In this document: positions 23,041 to 34,436 of the stretch, piece by piece
Position numbering within the stretch: position 1 is the first letter of the stretch
How the letters are laid out: each line of letters opens with the position of its first letter
NCBI GenBank assembly: GCA_947095535.1
Contig: OX352774.1
Span: 247,715,825-247,779,824, forward strand
DNA: 64,000 bases
Reading direction: 5' to 3'
Source: Poecilobothrus nobilitatus
Lineage: Eukaryota > Arthropoda > Insecta > Diptera > Dolichopodidae
The notes under the pieces: generated by a model
Database searches by the model: none
What the model was told of the DNA's origin: nothing
The model's input: the letters and a program-made list of their open reading frames with translations, nothing else
Translations under genes and position numbers: made by a program

Positions 23041-24085
23041 TTTTTTTTTTTTTTTTTTATATAAATCAAGGACCTTAGCATAATGCTGTATGGTCTTATA
23101 AATTTTATAATATCAATTGATTAATTATTGAACAAACAAGAAAAGAGATTACATCTATTAATATTACAGTTTCCATCACACTTCTTTTTTTTTCTTTTTT
23201 TTTTAAACTTATTTGGTGTTTTTAGTTTATTTATTAGTTAGTGTTTTAGTTTGTTTATTAGTGTAATTAGTATATTTATTATTATTATTATTTTTTTTCT
23301 ATTTCTACTAGTCTTTTTTATAATGTTATATGCTAAATAAGGTTGATTTTATTTTTTGTTTAAATAAATTAAGGTTAGAAATTAATTTCAGGTGTTCTGG
23401 CAGTTCATTATAGGCTTTAAGACAGTTATACAAGCAATTATTTTTTTGATGTGTTGTTCTAAACAGAGAAAGGTAGAAGTTGGATCTATTCCTAGTATTA
23501 TGATTATGTATGTCTAGGTTCCTATTTAGAATGAAGTTATGTTTTAGTTGGTTGTGAATGATTTTAAACGCAATTTTATAGAGTTCAAATAATATAATAT
23601 TTTTTAAGCTTAGATATTTATCATTGTATATAGAATCAGATGGGTGTAACATGGGCAGCCCTTGGGCAAACTTGACACATTTTTTATGCATCATATCTAA
23701 TTTGTTTAGATAATTTTGTGGAGCTCTACTCCAAATGGGTAAACGGTAGGAAATGTGAGATTTTATATATGATGCATATATTGTGTATATTGAATGATCA
23801 GAAAGGAATTTTCGTAGTCTCCTCATTAAGCATATGTATGGAGATATATTTTTAATTACTTTTTCTATATGTGAACTCCAATTTGATTTGCTGTCAAGTA
23901 TTAGACCTAGATAGTTAAAGTTTCTGACAAATTCTACATTCATATTATTATACTGCAGTGAGTTTATAGAGCTATGTGTCTTATTTTCAAACAATAATAT
24001 TTTAGTTTTTTTTTAAATTTAATAAAAGCCGATGCTTGGTTAGCCATTCCTCAATTAACAGTAAATCATGTTGTATAAATGCATA
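23041..24085 (-). mobile_element. 5'-truncated non-LTR retrotransposon (C-terminal reverse-transcriptase region)
   Basis: The minus-strand open frame 23994-23326 (222 codons) matches the thumb/C-terminal part of CR1/L2/Jockey-type LINE proteins. It has NFNYLGLILDSKSNWSSHIE (about residues 25-44), LMRRLRKFLS, YASYIKSHISYRLPIWSRAP, LDMMHKKCVKFAQGLP and near the end YNELPEHLK...FKQKIKSTLF. Upstream, in another frame, EEWLTKHRLLLNLKK continues into TKILLFENK across an A-run at about 24004-24013, so a frameshift has occurred there. The left edge carries a long T-run (23039-23059 on +) that fits the A-tail. No catalytic YxDD or endonuclease is present, so the copy is 5'-truncated and inactive. Confidence 0.8.
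23326..23994 (-). pseudogene. Reverse-transcriptase C-terminal fragment within the LINE relic
   Basis: This is the longest intact frame inside the truncated LINE at 23041-24085 (222 codons). It begins after the polymerase catalytic centre and ends with the usual short Leu/Pro-rich tail (NELPEHLKLISNLNLFKQKI). It retains the diagnostic FxYLGxxLD motif. It has no start codon context of its own and is not expected to make a working protein. Confidence 0.75.
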
Positions 24086-25352
24086 TATATTTTAAATTTA
24101 AATAGTAAAATATCTAATGTATTGATTGACACCTGAAATGGATTAATTTCTATACATTTGAGTTTAATTTTAAAATAGTTTACAATTTTTATTAAATTTT
24201 AAATAATATTAAATTTTTTAATATTTCTTTAATTTTCATATATAAATGGTTTTATTTATTTATTTTTTGGTTTTTTGTTTGTATATATGTATGTATGCAG
24301 TAAATTTTCAAGATATTCAAGAATATTGATTGATTATACATCAAGAATTAATTAGAGATTTTAATTAATTTTGACAAATAACAAATCAAATAATATATAA
24401 TCAATTTAACAAAATAAATAGAAAATATATATTAAATACATAATATAAAATTTTCTTTTATTAAATTTGATTAATATACATTTTATAAATAAAATAAGAA
24501 TTCATAGTCAACTTCGTCTAACATCCAGTATTATTAAATCTATAATAATATGTTGATTGACACCTTTGTATTTAATATATCACCTTTAGGACAAATAACA
24601 AATAGAAAAATAGCAAAATAGTAATTATTTATTTTTGTTTTATTTATAACATAATATTTAACTTTTATCCCATTTTCTTATTATTATATTATTAATTATC
24701 TTTGTATTTTGTTTAACATGTAGTAAACAAAGTATCTATGTGTTTTATTTTGGTTATATAAATAAAATTTTGTATTCCTATATATGTTTATTTATTATCT
24801 ATTTAATATATTTGTTAAAATATACATGTATATACAGGTAGATACAAGAAATTCATTAAAACAGGAAATAACTTTTCCACAAAAGTTAATTAGAAAAAAA
24901 AAAAAATACAAAATTTAATGAAACTTATAAATTCTTAACTTTAAGAACAAAATTTTAAACATCAGAGTTTAAATATTTTATTCTAAATAACGGATTGTTT
25001 TGTTGATTCGGAAATTAGGTTATAAACCTACCTTATTAAACCTTGAAAATTCTTCGTTTGTACAGGTAACAATAAAAACCCTCAAATACAACATTAAACC
25101 CTCAAATACACTTTCTTAAGTTGGCCCAGGAACCATAGAATAAAAATACAATTTGAAGGGTTATTAAAACTATTTGGCTGAAATTGACATTAAAAGGATA
25201 CAAGTGTACTATGCTTGCCCTTTTTCTAAACTTGAAATATTTTTATTTATTTATTTATTTTATTTTATTTATATCTCAAATGTGCGCTCGTACAGAGTAC
25301 ATCTTAAGTTGTATCTTATGTTTACAAAAGTATTTAATATAATATATACATA
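24086..25352. other. AT-rich spacer without a supported gene
   Basis: A short repeated phrase, ATTGATTGACACCT, occurs near 24120 and, as GTTGATTGACACCT, near 24552. ATTTATTTATTTATTTTA simple sequence is at 25240-25265. Nothing else is supported. Confidence 0.5.
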
Positions 25353-27488
25353 CTAGAAAATCCCCTGTGCAATTGCACAATTTCTATAGATGCAAAAACA
25401 TTTACGTTATCATACTGACTCCCTTACTACCTGTATTAAGGGAAGAATTATTACATGTATTTTTTTAGCTTAGGTATATTAAGTACCTAACTAAAATAAC
25501 ATGGTTTTTTAATTTAATTTGAATTTTTTAGGTGTAGGGTATAAATAAGTCGATTACATCGACTTACTGTTACTTTTACTTGTTTTTTTTTTTGCTTGAA
25601 AAAAATTTGCTGAATTTATTTTATTTAAATGTACTTTGGAAGAGGTTTTTGGTATATTTAATAAAAGATTCATGTCTCTGATAATGAAATTTCATAAATT
25701 TTCGGGGGCTTTTTTTTGTGACGATCGTTTTCGACAGCTTTTTAATTTAATGTTCTAATAATAAATTAGTACAAAATTATGAATCTATTGTGAGAGAAGG
25801 CTTCTAAAATGAAATTTTCTATGTTATTTTTTCTTTTTTTTTAAGAAAAATATCCATTTCTATAATATTTAGAAAGTTTCTGATTTCTGTTATGAAATAT
25901 AATTAGCTAAGTCTGCCGAATTTTATATTAATAAAAAAATTCGAAAATTTTATGTTATATCAAAAATGCAGCTTAAAAAATCAAAATTCCAACCTAAATA
26001 AACAAAACTACTTTAAAGTCTGCTGCGAAGCTTTTACCAGCTTTTATAATAGTGAAAACAAAATCAAGAATAAAATCGGCCTATTATTTGTTTCTTATAA
26101 ATATAAGGCTTACTATAAACTTTGCTCTTTTCACTTTCAAGTCCTTTAATTTTATTAAGAGTATTTTTATTTTTTTTTCAAAACAAAGAGTCATTTGAAA
26201 ACTGCCAACAGGAGATTAATAATTTATTTTTAATTTACCGCTGCGACCAGTTCATAATGGATGTGGCAGTCAAATTTAAAAATTAAAAATTTGTTTTAAA
26301 TTTTGTGTCGAAAGTACTTTTTAAAAAGTAAAAGTTTGTGTATCTGATAAGACTTTTAGTCGAAGATTTGTGTCTCTGATAATAAAATTTTAAATTATTA
26401 AAATATACAGAAATATCATCATTGTCAGTTTAGTTTATATTCAGTCATTCCGTGTGAGTGGTTTATTATAGACCCAACATCTTGTATGTATAATATTATG
26501 TATATTATCAGAAATTCAATCATTAATTCCTTCAATCATTATTATATTATCTGATCTGATTAATAAATCGTATTTTTTTCCACGGCTAGCAATATTATTA
26601 ATGGTCTAATAATAAATTAGTACAAAATTATGAATCTTTTGTGAGAGAAGGCTTCTAAAATGATATTTTCTATGTTAGTTTTTTTAAGAAAAATATCCAT
26701 TTCTATAATATTTGGTAAGTTCCAGACTTCTGTTATGAAATATAATTATTTAAGTCTGCCGAATTTTATATTAATAAAAAAATTTCTAATATTTTATGTT
26801 ATGTTTTATATTAAAAATCTAAATTTAAACCTAAATAAACAAAACTATTTTAAAGTCTGTTACGAAGCTTTTACCAGCTTTTATACTAATGAAAACAAAA
26901 TCAAGAATAAAATCGGCCTATTAATTTTTACTTATAAATATGAGACTTACTATAAACTTTGCTCTTTTCACTTTCAGGCGTTTTAATTTTATTAAGAGTA
27001 CCTATTTTTATTTTTTTTTTTTTCAAAACAAAGATTGAAAAACGCCAACAGAATATTAATAATTTATTTTTAATTTACCGCTGCGACCAGTTCATAATGG
27101 ATGTGGCGGTCAAATTTAAAAATTTGCTGAATTTATTTTTATTGAAAATGTGTTTTTTAAGTATGTACTTCTCTCTTTTTGACTGTACTAACTTTTAATG
27201 AACGGCTTGTGTCTCTGATAATACTTCTAGTGGAAAATTTCGTCTCTGGTAATAATATTTACTAAATTTATTTATATTTTTAATTAACGGTTTCTGTCTC
27301 TTGATAATACTTTGAGTCAAAGATTTGTGTCTCTGGTAATAAAATTTTAAATTATTAAATAAATATACAGAAATATCATCATTGCCAGTTTCGTTTACAT
27401 TCAGTGTGAGTGTTTTATTATAGATATAAAATATATTTTTTTACATGTTGGCAAGGTCTCGCCAACATCTTGTGTATTATATTATAGA
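25353..27488 (-). mobile_element. Helitron-like element (possibly two nested/tandem copies)
   Basis: On the minus strand the element begins TCTATAATATAATACACAAG (from 27488), directly preceded by A. It ends with a 14-bp perfect palindrome TGTGCAATTGCACA, then GGGGATTTTCTAG (to 25353), directly followed by T. 5' TC, a 3' hairpin about 10 nt before CTAG and insertion between A and T are the Helitron hallmarks. The interior contains a direct duplication: 25755-26490 matches 26606-27430 with an offset of 840-960 bp. A second start-like sequence lies near 26511, so this may be two tandem copies. Reiterated GTGTCTCTGATAATA motifs (about eight) and an ATGTTGGC/GCCAACAT hairpin near 27447 are also present. 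No Rep/helicase is seen, so the element is non-autonomous. Confidence 0.75.
25755..27430. repeat. Two direct ~0.75-0.85-kb repeats inside the Helitron-like element
   Basis: Copy 1 (25755-26490) and copy 2 (26606-27430) share CTAATAATAAATTAGTACAA, GAGAGAAGGCTTCTAAAATG, ACCGCTGCGACCAGTTCATA (26237 and 27077) and CAGAAATATCATCATTG. Copy 2 has about 120 bp of extra sequence made of GTCTCTGATAATA-type units. The open frames in them (25952-26149, 26660-26986, 26959-27198) are repeat shadows. Confidence 0.85.
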
Positions 27489-28150
27489 TATAGTTAAATA
27501 TGATAATTGATTGGTATTAGTACATGCAAAAGAAATCTCTGATCGGAGATATGCTAATCTAGTAGATTATGTATACCATATATTGTTCTTTACAATAAAA
27601 CAAAATTTTTGAAAAACAAGATTCAAATTTTATATCGTGTGTTTTATTATACTTCCTTTAAAACATCTTCAGGAAACTTGGAATATTTTAGATTCTTTTA
27701 ATTAATTTGTAATAGATTAATTTAATGTTTAAAAAAAAAAAAAATAAGACACAAATGCTTAATTAATTATTTTTTTTTAGTTTTACTTACTTTTATAATC
27801 AATTAACTTTAATAATCCAAAAATGATAATCTGAAAATGAACAAAAAAAAAAAAAAATTTTATTAATTTTCTAATTTAAAAAATCTTTAATTACTTAGAA
27901 TTTAATACTTAGAATGTTTTTTTTTATTCTATTATATTTATTTGAAAAGCGTGCGAAACTTGTTCTCTAGCATTAACGGTGTAAAAGTTTTGTAAACAAA
28001 CAGATGGACGGATAGAGTAAACTAATAATTATTCACTTTTTTTTTTTAATAATATGCAAAAAACTAATGAAATATTTTACTAGAATTGAAAGGCTCGACT
28101 ATTTTCAAAATATTTTAAAATGATTGGAAATACTTTTTTTTTTTGATTGC
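27489..28150. other. Spacer with a repeat fragment at about 27945-28100
   Basis: 27945-28100 contains ATTAACGGTGTAAAAGTTTT then GTAAACAAACAGATGGACGG, matching the 3' part of the element at 49004-50152. It is a truncated copy. No gene is seen. Confidence 0.5.
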
Positions 28151-28300
28151 TAAGGGAGGTGGGAATCTACCAAAGACACTTCGAATTCTACTTTGGTAGT
28201 ATCAGATTCTTACTGACTAAACCCACCTCCCCCTTTAGTCAATATAATGGGATGAAATCTCTACCTTCTAACGCAGTATATTGGCTAGGGAGTAGGGATA
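28151..28300 (+). repeat. Structured ~150-bp dispersed repeat, copy A
   Basis: The repeat contains two nested or adjacent foldback structures. GGGAGGTGGGAATCTACCAAAG pairs with CTTTGGTAG...AGATTC and CCCACCTCCC. TTTAGTCAATATAATG pairs with GTATATTGGCTAGGG. An inverted copy at 44347-44498 preserves the same outer arms and the conserved GATTCTTACTGACTAAACCC phrase. It has no coding capacity. It could be a foldback-type MITE or a repeat derived from a structured RNA; the family is unknown to me. Confidence 0.7.
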
Positions 28301-31300
28301 GGAAAGGATAAGAAAAGGATGAAACTTTGGAAGTACTTGGGTATGATAAATAAAACATAGCGATTAATACTAAACAGAAAACATTTCATAATCTAATTAA
28401 ACTTCTTTTGAAATAACATAATGCTGAAAATATATTTCCACATCAATCTTAATCCCATATCATAGACTTTACATATATTATAAATTTTTTTTAAGTCCAA
28501 TTCTATGAAAAAATTTCTTATTTTGATTATATTGTGTTATCACTAAATTAACATCATTTCCACCTTATACAAAATCCATTAGTTTAAACAATAAATAACC
28601 AAACAAAAAAAAAAAAATGAGAAAACAATTTCAAGATACTATCAATGGTTGAGTGATTAAATATGACTTGTACTTGTTATAATTTTGTAAACTATCATTT
28701 TCAAAACATTTAAAAATATACTATTGTAATTGTAATTAAAAAGAGTACAAATTTTTTATAACGGTTCCTTGACTTCTTTTCTTACTTTTATTGTTAGTTT
28801 TGTTCACGTTATTTAAAATTTTCATTTTGTTAATTGTTTCATTCGGTGGATTGTCTTATAATGGCAACTTAAACAAACTGTCTATTGTAAATTCAATTTC
28901 AATTCAATTAATTTTCCAATCAATTCCTATATTCGGGAAAAAAGAAAAAACAAAATTTACACTTGTTTTGATGCATGGTAACTATACATAAAAAAAAATG
29001 GATAATGTATGAATGAGTACATATAAGAAATGAAAAGTATATTTGTAAAAAATTTGTAATCAACGAACCAAAGTAACTATAAACGAACAATCAAACGACC
29101 AATTTAATAAGGGCATACCAATTACTGTATTTTTGCCAGTGAAAATTGAAAATACACAAAAATAAAAAAAACAACAAATTTCAATTTCTTATTTTAATTT
29201 GTTGAATCTCTTTATTCTTTCTTTTTCTTCTATTAAAATTATTGCACTTTCTTTTTCTATCCTTATACATAAAAAATTAAAAACAAAATGTAATATACAT
29301 CTTATATGTACGTACATGTACGTACATATATACATATTATTCATTATTAGTGCATTGCTGCTACTGTGATTGCTATCACTATCAGACCATTAAAATTTGT
29401 AAATTTTACTATACTTGCTGTCATTTTTTGTTGTTTTTTTTTAATTCATTAGAGATTTGAAGTAAAATGAATTTTACTTCGTGATTTGTTTTTTTTTTTT
29501 GGTTATTTCTTTCTCTTTCTAATTTTTTTGCTTAAAAAATAAAACACAATAAACTGAAATCATATGACTAGGCAACTTAAAAGTAAATTTCAATATTAAT
29601 TGAAAGTAAGCTAGTGGAATATGAAAATAAATGGAAGCAAACAAATTTAAATTAAGAGGGAGTTGAAAGTGACAGTGAAAAAACAAAATCTTACTTTTCT
29701 TTTACCGTATTTACAGTATTATGAAAAAATATTATAACAGTATGTTTTTTTTTTTTATATTTTTATATAATTATTAATAAATAAATAAATAAAACAACAA
29801 CAAAATTGACGTTAGTACAAAAAAGTTATTTTCAATCAAATATAAAGTTATGAAGAAGTGAAAAATTACATTTTTATTTAACTTTTTAAAGTAAAACTGA
29901 AGAACTCTGGTTCACGATTAAGTAATTCTTTTCATAAGATTTAAGGGGCAACATTTAGATAACATTACTTATATTTACATAATGCCTTGGTAATGGATGA
30001 CGTGAATAATCTGTTTTGAAATGTCAAAAACGCAAACATAATTAGGTGTACAAAGGTTTAGTTTTATTAGGTATAAAAATGCAAATTGATATATGTTCTC
30101 ACCAACATTAACTCACCAGTCACTAACGTTAGTCGCGTCCCTGGCACGTCATAAGTAATCGGTTGTATATATATTCCCATATTCAAAGGCACAAATCGTT
30201 AAGGCACAAATCGTTTGCGTGGAGTAGATATATTCGAGGAGTAAACCTTATATACAAAATAAACTATTTCAAGTTTGGTTTCCTTAAAGTAATGAAGGAA
30301 ATAAGAATTAAAATTTACTTTCAGATCTTAGTATTTACTTGCAATAATTATTAAATTTTGGTTTAGATTAAACTCTAACAAAGGAGTTTTACTCGAACAT
30401 TTTTTTAAATTGGGGGTTCAGGTGAATAATGAATAAATAAATTGAATATTTTGAAAATTGTATTTATTCTTCTTCATTATTGAAATTACTTCTAAATTAC
30501 AAAAAAAAAAAAACCCTTGAGAGCAAAACATTATTTAGATACATCTTAAAATTTTGAGGTCTAAAATGGGTAATAGTATAATAGGGATGAGTAGCACTTA
30601 ATCATTTTATTATTTGTTAATAAATTATATGATTTAAGTCTTTCTTTTATGCTTACTCTAATGTGTACTGCAAAACAGTAAGAAGAAACAAGAAATCTTA
30701 ACTCAGTAGGAATCAATATCAAAAATATGCCAATATTTATCTTTTTAAAATTCGAGAATTTATTTTAGTACTCACGTGTGATCAATGAATTAAAAAATAT
30801 CTTTATTCATTCAATGTAACAAAATGAATTTAAAGTTGTGTCATAAAATACGTAAAGAAAAAATAAAACGATGACGTAATATTTTTATACTTTAAAATTC
30901 TTAATTAAAACAAAGTAATTAACGATCATATATTCGTAGTATGGAAACGTCTATATTTGGTATAGAAATTGAGGAATTTTTATTTTTGAAAATTCATACA
31001 TATAACGAATATCAGTCACAGATGATTCCATCGAATTATATTTTAACTAAGCAATTGCAGAAATAGTATAGGTAAATATGTGAAAATTGATGATGGAAGC
31101 TTCCTTAGAGGCTTTTACACTTTTTTTTTTTGTTTATTTTTTGTTTGAGGAAATTGGGTGCAGCCAAGTAGAAACAAATTTGTCTACTGAATAGTAATTT
31201 TTAATTTTTTAACTTCCATATGAATTTTTATCCCCTTTAGAGTTAATCTAAAATGTGTAGTAGTGTGAACTTATATGTATATGAAAATTTAATTACCGGC

Positions 31301-31780
31301 TTCCAATTAATATATGTATGCATACAATACTGAAGTTTAAATGTTATAAATTTTTTTTGTGATGACGTTGAAAATGTCACATTTTTAGAAACGGGTCTAA
31401 AAAAATTTATAGAGCAATTTTATTTTTTTGTTATGATAATTTTCAATACTTACTTTAGTTGTAAATGTTTTACTTTTATATATAAGCCATATGTGTATTA
31501 ATAATTTGATTATTTTTAATGTTTTCCGGTCGCGTGAGTGATACAAATCTATTCATTTAAAGTGAATTTATATAAAATATTTATATATGTTGTTATAATA
31601 TTTGCTTTTATTAGCCCACCTGTATTTTTTTTTGTTTTTTTTTGTATAAATTAAATTTATTTCATAGTCTATTTATTCTGTTTATGAGATGTTAACCAGT
31701 AAATGAAAATTCTAAATTGCGGGCCAAAACAATTTTAATGATTAGTTTATATTATAATCATTAGATTGGCTCATTGTAAC

Positions 31781-31807
<27 letters not shown>
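28301..31807. other. AT-rich spacer without a supported gene
   Basis: No exon or RNA gene can be supported. A 28-bp perfect palindrome of TATATGTACGTACA and its complement lies at 29303-29330. AGGCACAAATCGTT is repeated in tandem at about 30188-30215. A (TA)n run at 31781-31806 borders the next SINE. Confidence 0.5.
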
Positions 31808-31811
<4 letters not shown>

Positions 31812-32217
31812 TTTTTTTCTTACCACTTCAATGAGGAGTATAGGGCATCCACTAAGTCATTTATTATTCATATTTGACTAAGCTTCAGTTTCGTGAATCA
31901 TTAATTTCACTAACCTATTGATTACTCGGCGATAGCTATTGTACAAGACTTAGACGTTTGTATTATTTGAACGCCATCTATTATCTTATACAAGAATTAT
32001 TATTATTTTATTATATATATAGCTATTACAATATGATATTTTATTATAATTTATATGACATATATACTAATTTTTAATTTAATTATATTATACTAATTAT
32101 ATATTATAAGAAAAATCTATATTATTTTTTATTAATATATATGATCCAGCCGAGGTTTGCACCCTAGACCTTTCGCATGAAAGGCCGGTGTCTTAACAAC
32201 TACACCATTGGCTGGAT
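31808..32217 (-). mobile_element. tRNA-derived SINE, family 1, full-length copy B
   Basis: The element is collinear with the copy at 3985-4410 over about 400 bp. The minus-strand tRNA-like head (32216-32146) has CTTTCAT at the anticodon-loop position instead of CTGTCAT, and a weaker box B (GGTGCAAACCT). The tail ends GCCCTATACTCC, GGAGTA-like loop and an A-run (T-run 31808-31818 on +). GTAACTATATAT occurs at 31776-31787 and again at 32219-32230, a clear target-site duplication, with a TA microsatellite expanded next to the tail. Confidence 0.85.
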
Positions 32218-32230
32218 GGTAACTATATAT

Positions 32231-33599
32231 TTATAATCAACAAAATTTATATAAAATACAAATAAATTAGAAGGATTTTGAAAAACTATTTGTTGTCTGA
32301 TAGAAGTGAAAAATATCTTTTAATTTTGTTCTGCTCTGTTTCTTAGTTTTCAATTTTTTGTTTTGATTCTTAGAACTGACAAACGGTATTATTATACTAA
32401 CATTAAAAAAAATTAAAAACTAATTATTCAAATACTCGAGGAAAAGATTCCTTTGTTCATTGTTGGTGTAGGTTCGTCTAGATAGGGGAGTAGTGAGGGA
32501 GTAAAATAAACAGAGAGGAATTGAAGGGGAAATTGGATATGACCTTGAAAATGTCCTTTTTGAACACTCACACTTTTACGCCTTTTTGAACGTCCGCTCG
32601 TCCCTGTTATTACAAAACCTCTACACCATTAAAGATTTGTCAATAAATTTTGTAGAATAAATCAACTAGATCTGATCAAATTTTTAATATAGTTTAGAAA
32701 GGAATTTTAAAATAAAATTTGTGCGCGCCATACTGTCTTGTTATAGTCCTGCTTTGCTGAAATGTTTATATATAGTGTTTAGTATTAATGTGTTACAGAA
32801 GAATGTAATGAAAGTGAAATGATTTAATGTTACTAAAAAATTATGACCAGATAATAAAAGCTGTCTGTCATAATGTTTAATTTTAACTATAAATTATGCT
32901 GAGTTCTATACATTTTTTTTCTACTGCTAAGTATAATAAAAACAACGCGAAGGCGTTGGTTTGTTTTTTTAAAAAAAGAAAATAAAAACGCATTAGTTAC
33001 CACAAATTATATATTAAAAATGGAAAATTATAATAAATAAATTTTGTTTTTCGATCTAATAATTTAAATTTTTTTTTTTGTATTTTGTAATTACATATAA
33101 TATAAAGGTGTATTCAAACAAAACAAAAACAATATGACATTCTTTTGATATAAATATGAAAAAAAAAATTTTTGTGGGGTTGTCAATTAATTTTTATCAT
33201 AACTGAAAAAAAAGTTGGTAATTTTTTAATATGGATATCCCGTTTTTTTTATTTTAAATTTTAAACTAATATCTTAATTAAAATGTAAATGTTTAAAGGA
33301 CTTAAAGGGTAGAAAAAAATATCATTTGTGAAGATTTGTGTGCAAGTCAGTACAAATAATATAATTTTGTGCAAATCTAAATTATAATTTTTATGGTATG
33401 ACAATAAAATATATGCCATATACGTAATTTAAAAAATTATCGAATAATATTATTCTTGTCCATTCAAAGGATTCAGATCTTATATGCATTCCGATCTACG
33501 TTTAGCATTCCGTTTAGCGTTAAAAAATTTCCCCAAAAAAATAACAATTCTCCTAAAAATAGTATAGGTATATGTAATAATAACCTGTTTTAAACTTTA
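32231..33599. other. Spacer with a minus-strand repeat fragment at about 32570-32650
   Basis: Read on the minus strand, 32650-32570 gives CTTTAATGGTGTAGAGGTTT then GTAATAACAGGGACGAGCGG. This is a diverged copy of the 3' part of the 49004-50152 element. No gene is supported in the rest. Confidence 0.45.
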
Positions 33600-34436
33600 C
33601 AGGCACTCTATGATAATGCCGAACTCGCAGTATTATACAAGGGCCAAATCAGCAGTTCCTTCACCACAACATCTGGAGTCAAACGGATGCCCAGGGATGT
33701 TCAACGACATTGTGATTATCGCATAAGTTTGACGACATACAGAGCAAATTAAACCACTTTGAACAACTTGCTCAACACGCTGGTCTAGAAATCAACTTGG
33801 GGAAAACAAAAGTGACAGATAGAATTTGGAAGGACAACAGATAGAATTTGTAAACAGTTCTACTATCTGGGCTGTATAATATCTACCAGTGAGCGGGCCT
33901 ACGAAGACGTGGAACACAGGCTAAAGAATAAGCGAGAGCAGCATTTGGATGTCTATAACCTCTATAGAGGAATTTCCAGATATCCAGAAAAACGCAACTA
34001 AGAATATGCCCGGCATGTGTGAGAACCGTTCTGACATATGGTAGCAAAACCTGGCTTGTAACCAACAACCTAACCCACAAGCTAAAGGTTTCGTAAATAA
34101 GTGTATCAGGATAATATGCCGCATATTCTGCCCTTACATAATACACTAACCGGCGAAGAACCCATAGCCAAACAAATCAGGCGTAGGAAATGGAAGTGGA
34201 TAAGCCACACGCTTAGAAAGACAAATGAAATTATAACACGTATGGCATTAGAGTGGAACCCTCAAGGTACTAGAAGACGCAGCCGTCCCAACATCACATG
34301 GCGCAGAACAATTTATCAAGAAATGGCTAAATACAGCATCACCTGGGTTGACATTAATATATCACCACGAAATCGCGTGAGATGAAGGTGTCAAGTAGAA
34401 GTCCTATACTCCCAAGAGGAGTAAAGGGGAAAAAAA
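33600..34436 (+). mobile_element. RTE-type LINE relic (C-terminal region and 3' tail)
   Basis: Broken frames on the + strand give pieces of an RTE-clade reverse transcriptase. FDDIQSKLNHFEQLAQHAGL then EINLGKTKV come after the polymerase centre. The open frame 34101-34385 contains KQIRRRKWKWISHTLRK and MALEWNPQGTRRRSRPNITW, the signature C-terminus of this clade (family pattern RRRWRWIGHxLRK ... WNPQGxRRRGRPxxTWRR). Stops and frameshifts at several points, and a missing interval between about 33690 and 33730, show it is dead. The 3' end, GTCCTATACTCC..GGAGTAAAGGGG plus A8, resembles the tail of the SINE family at 3985 and 31808. Confidence 0.8.

Noticed and set aside
26660..27198. Open frames of 108 and 79 codons
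   Set aside because: They lie in the direct repeats of the Helitron-like element; the matching frame in the other copy is shorter and differs by indels.
33883..34146. Minus-strand open frames of 87 and 67 codons
   Set aside because: Antisense shadows of the RTE relic on the + strand.
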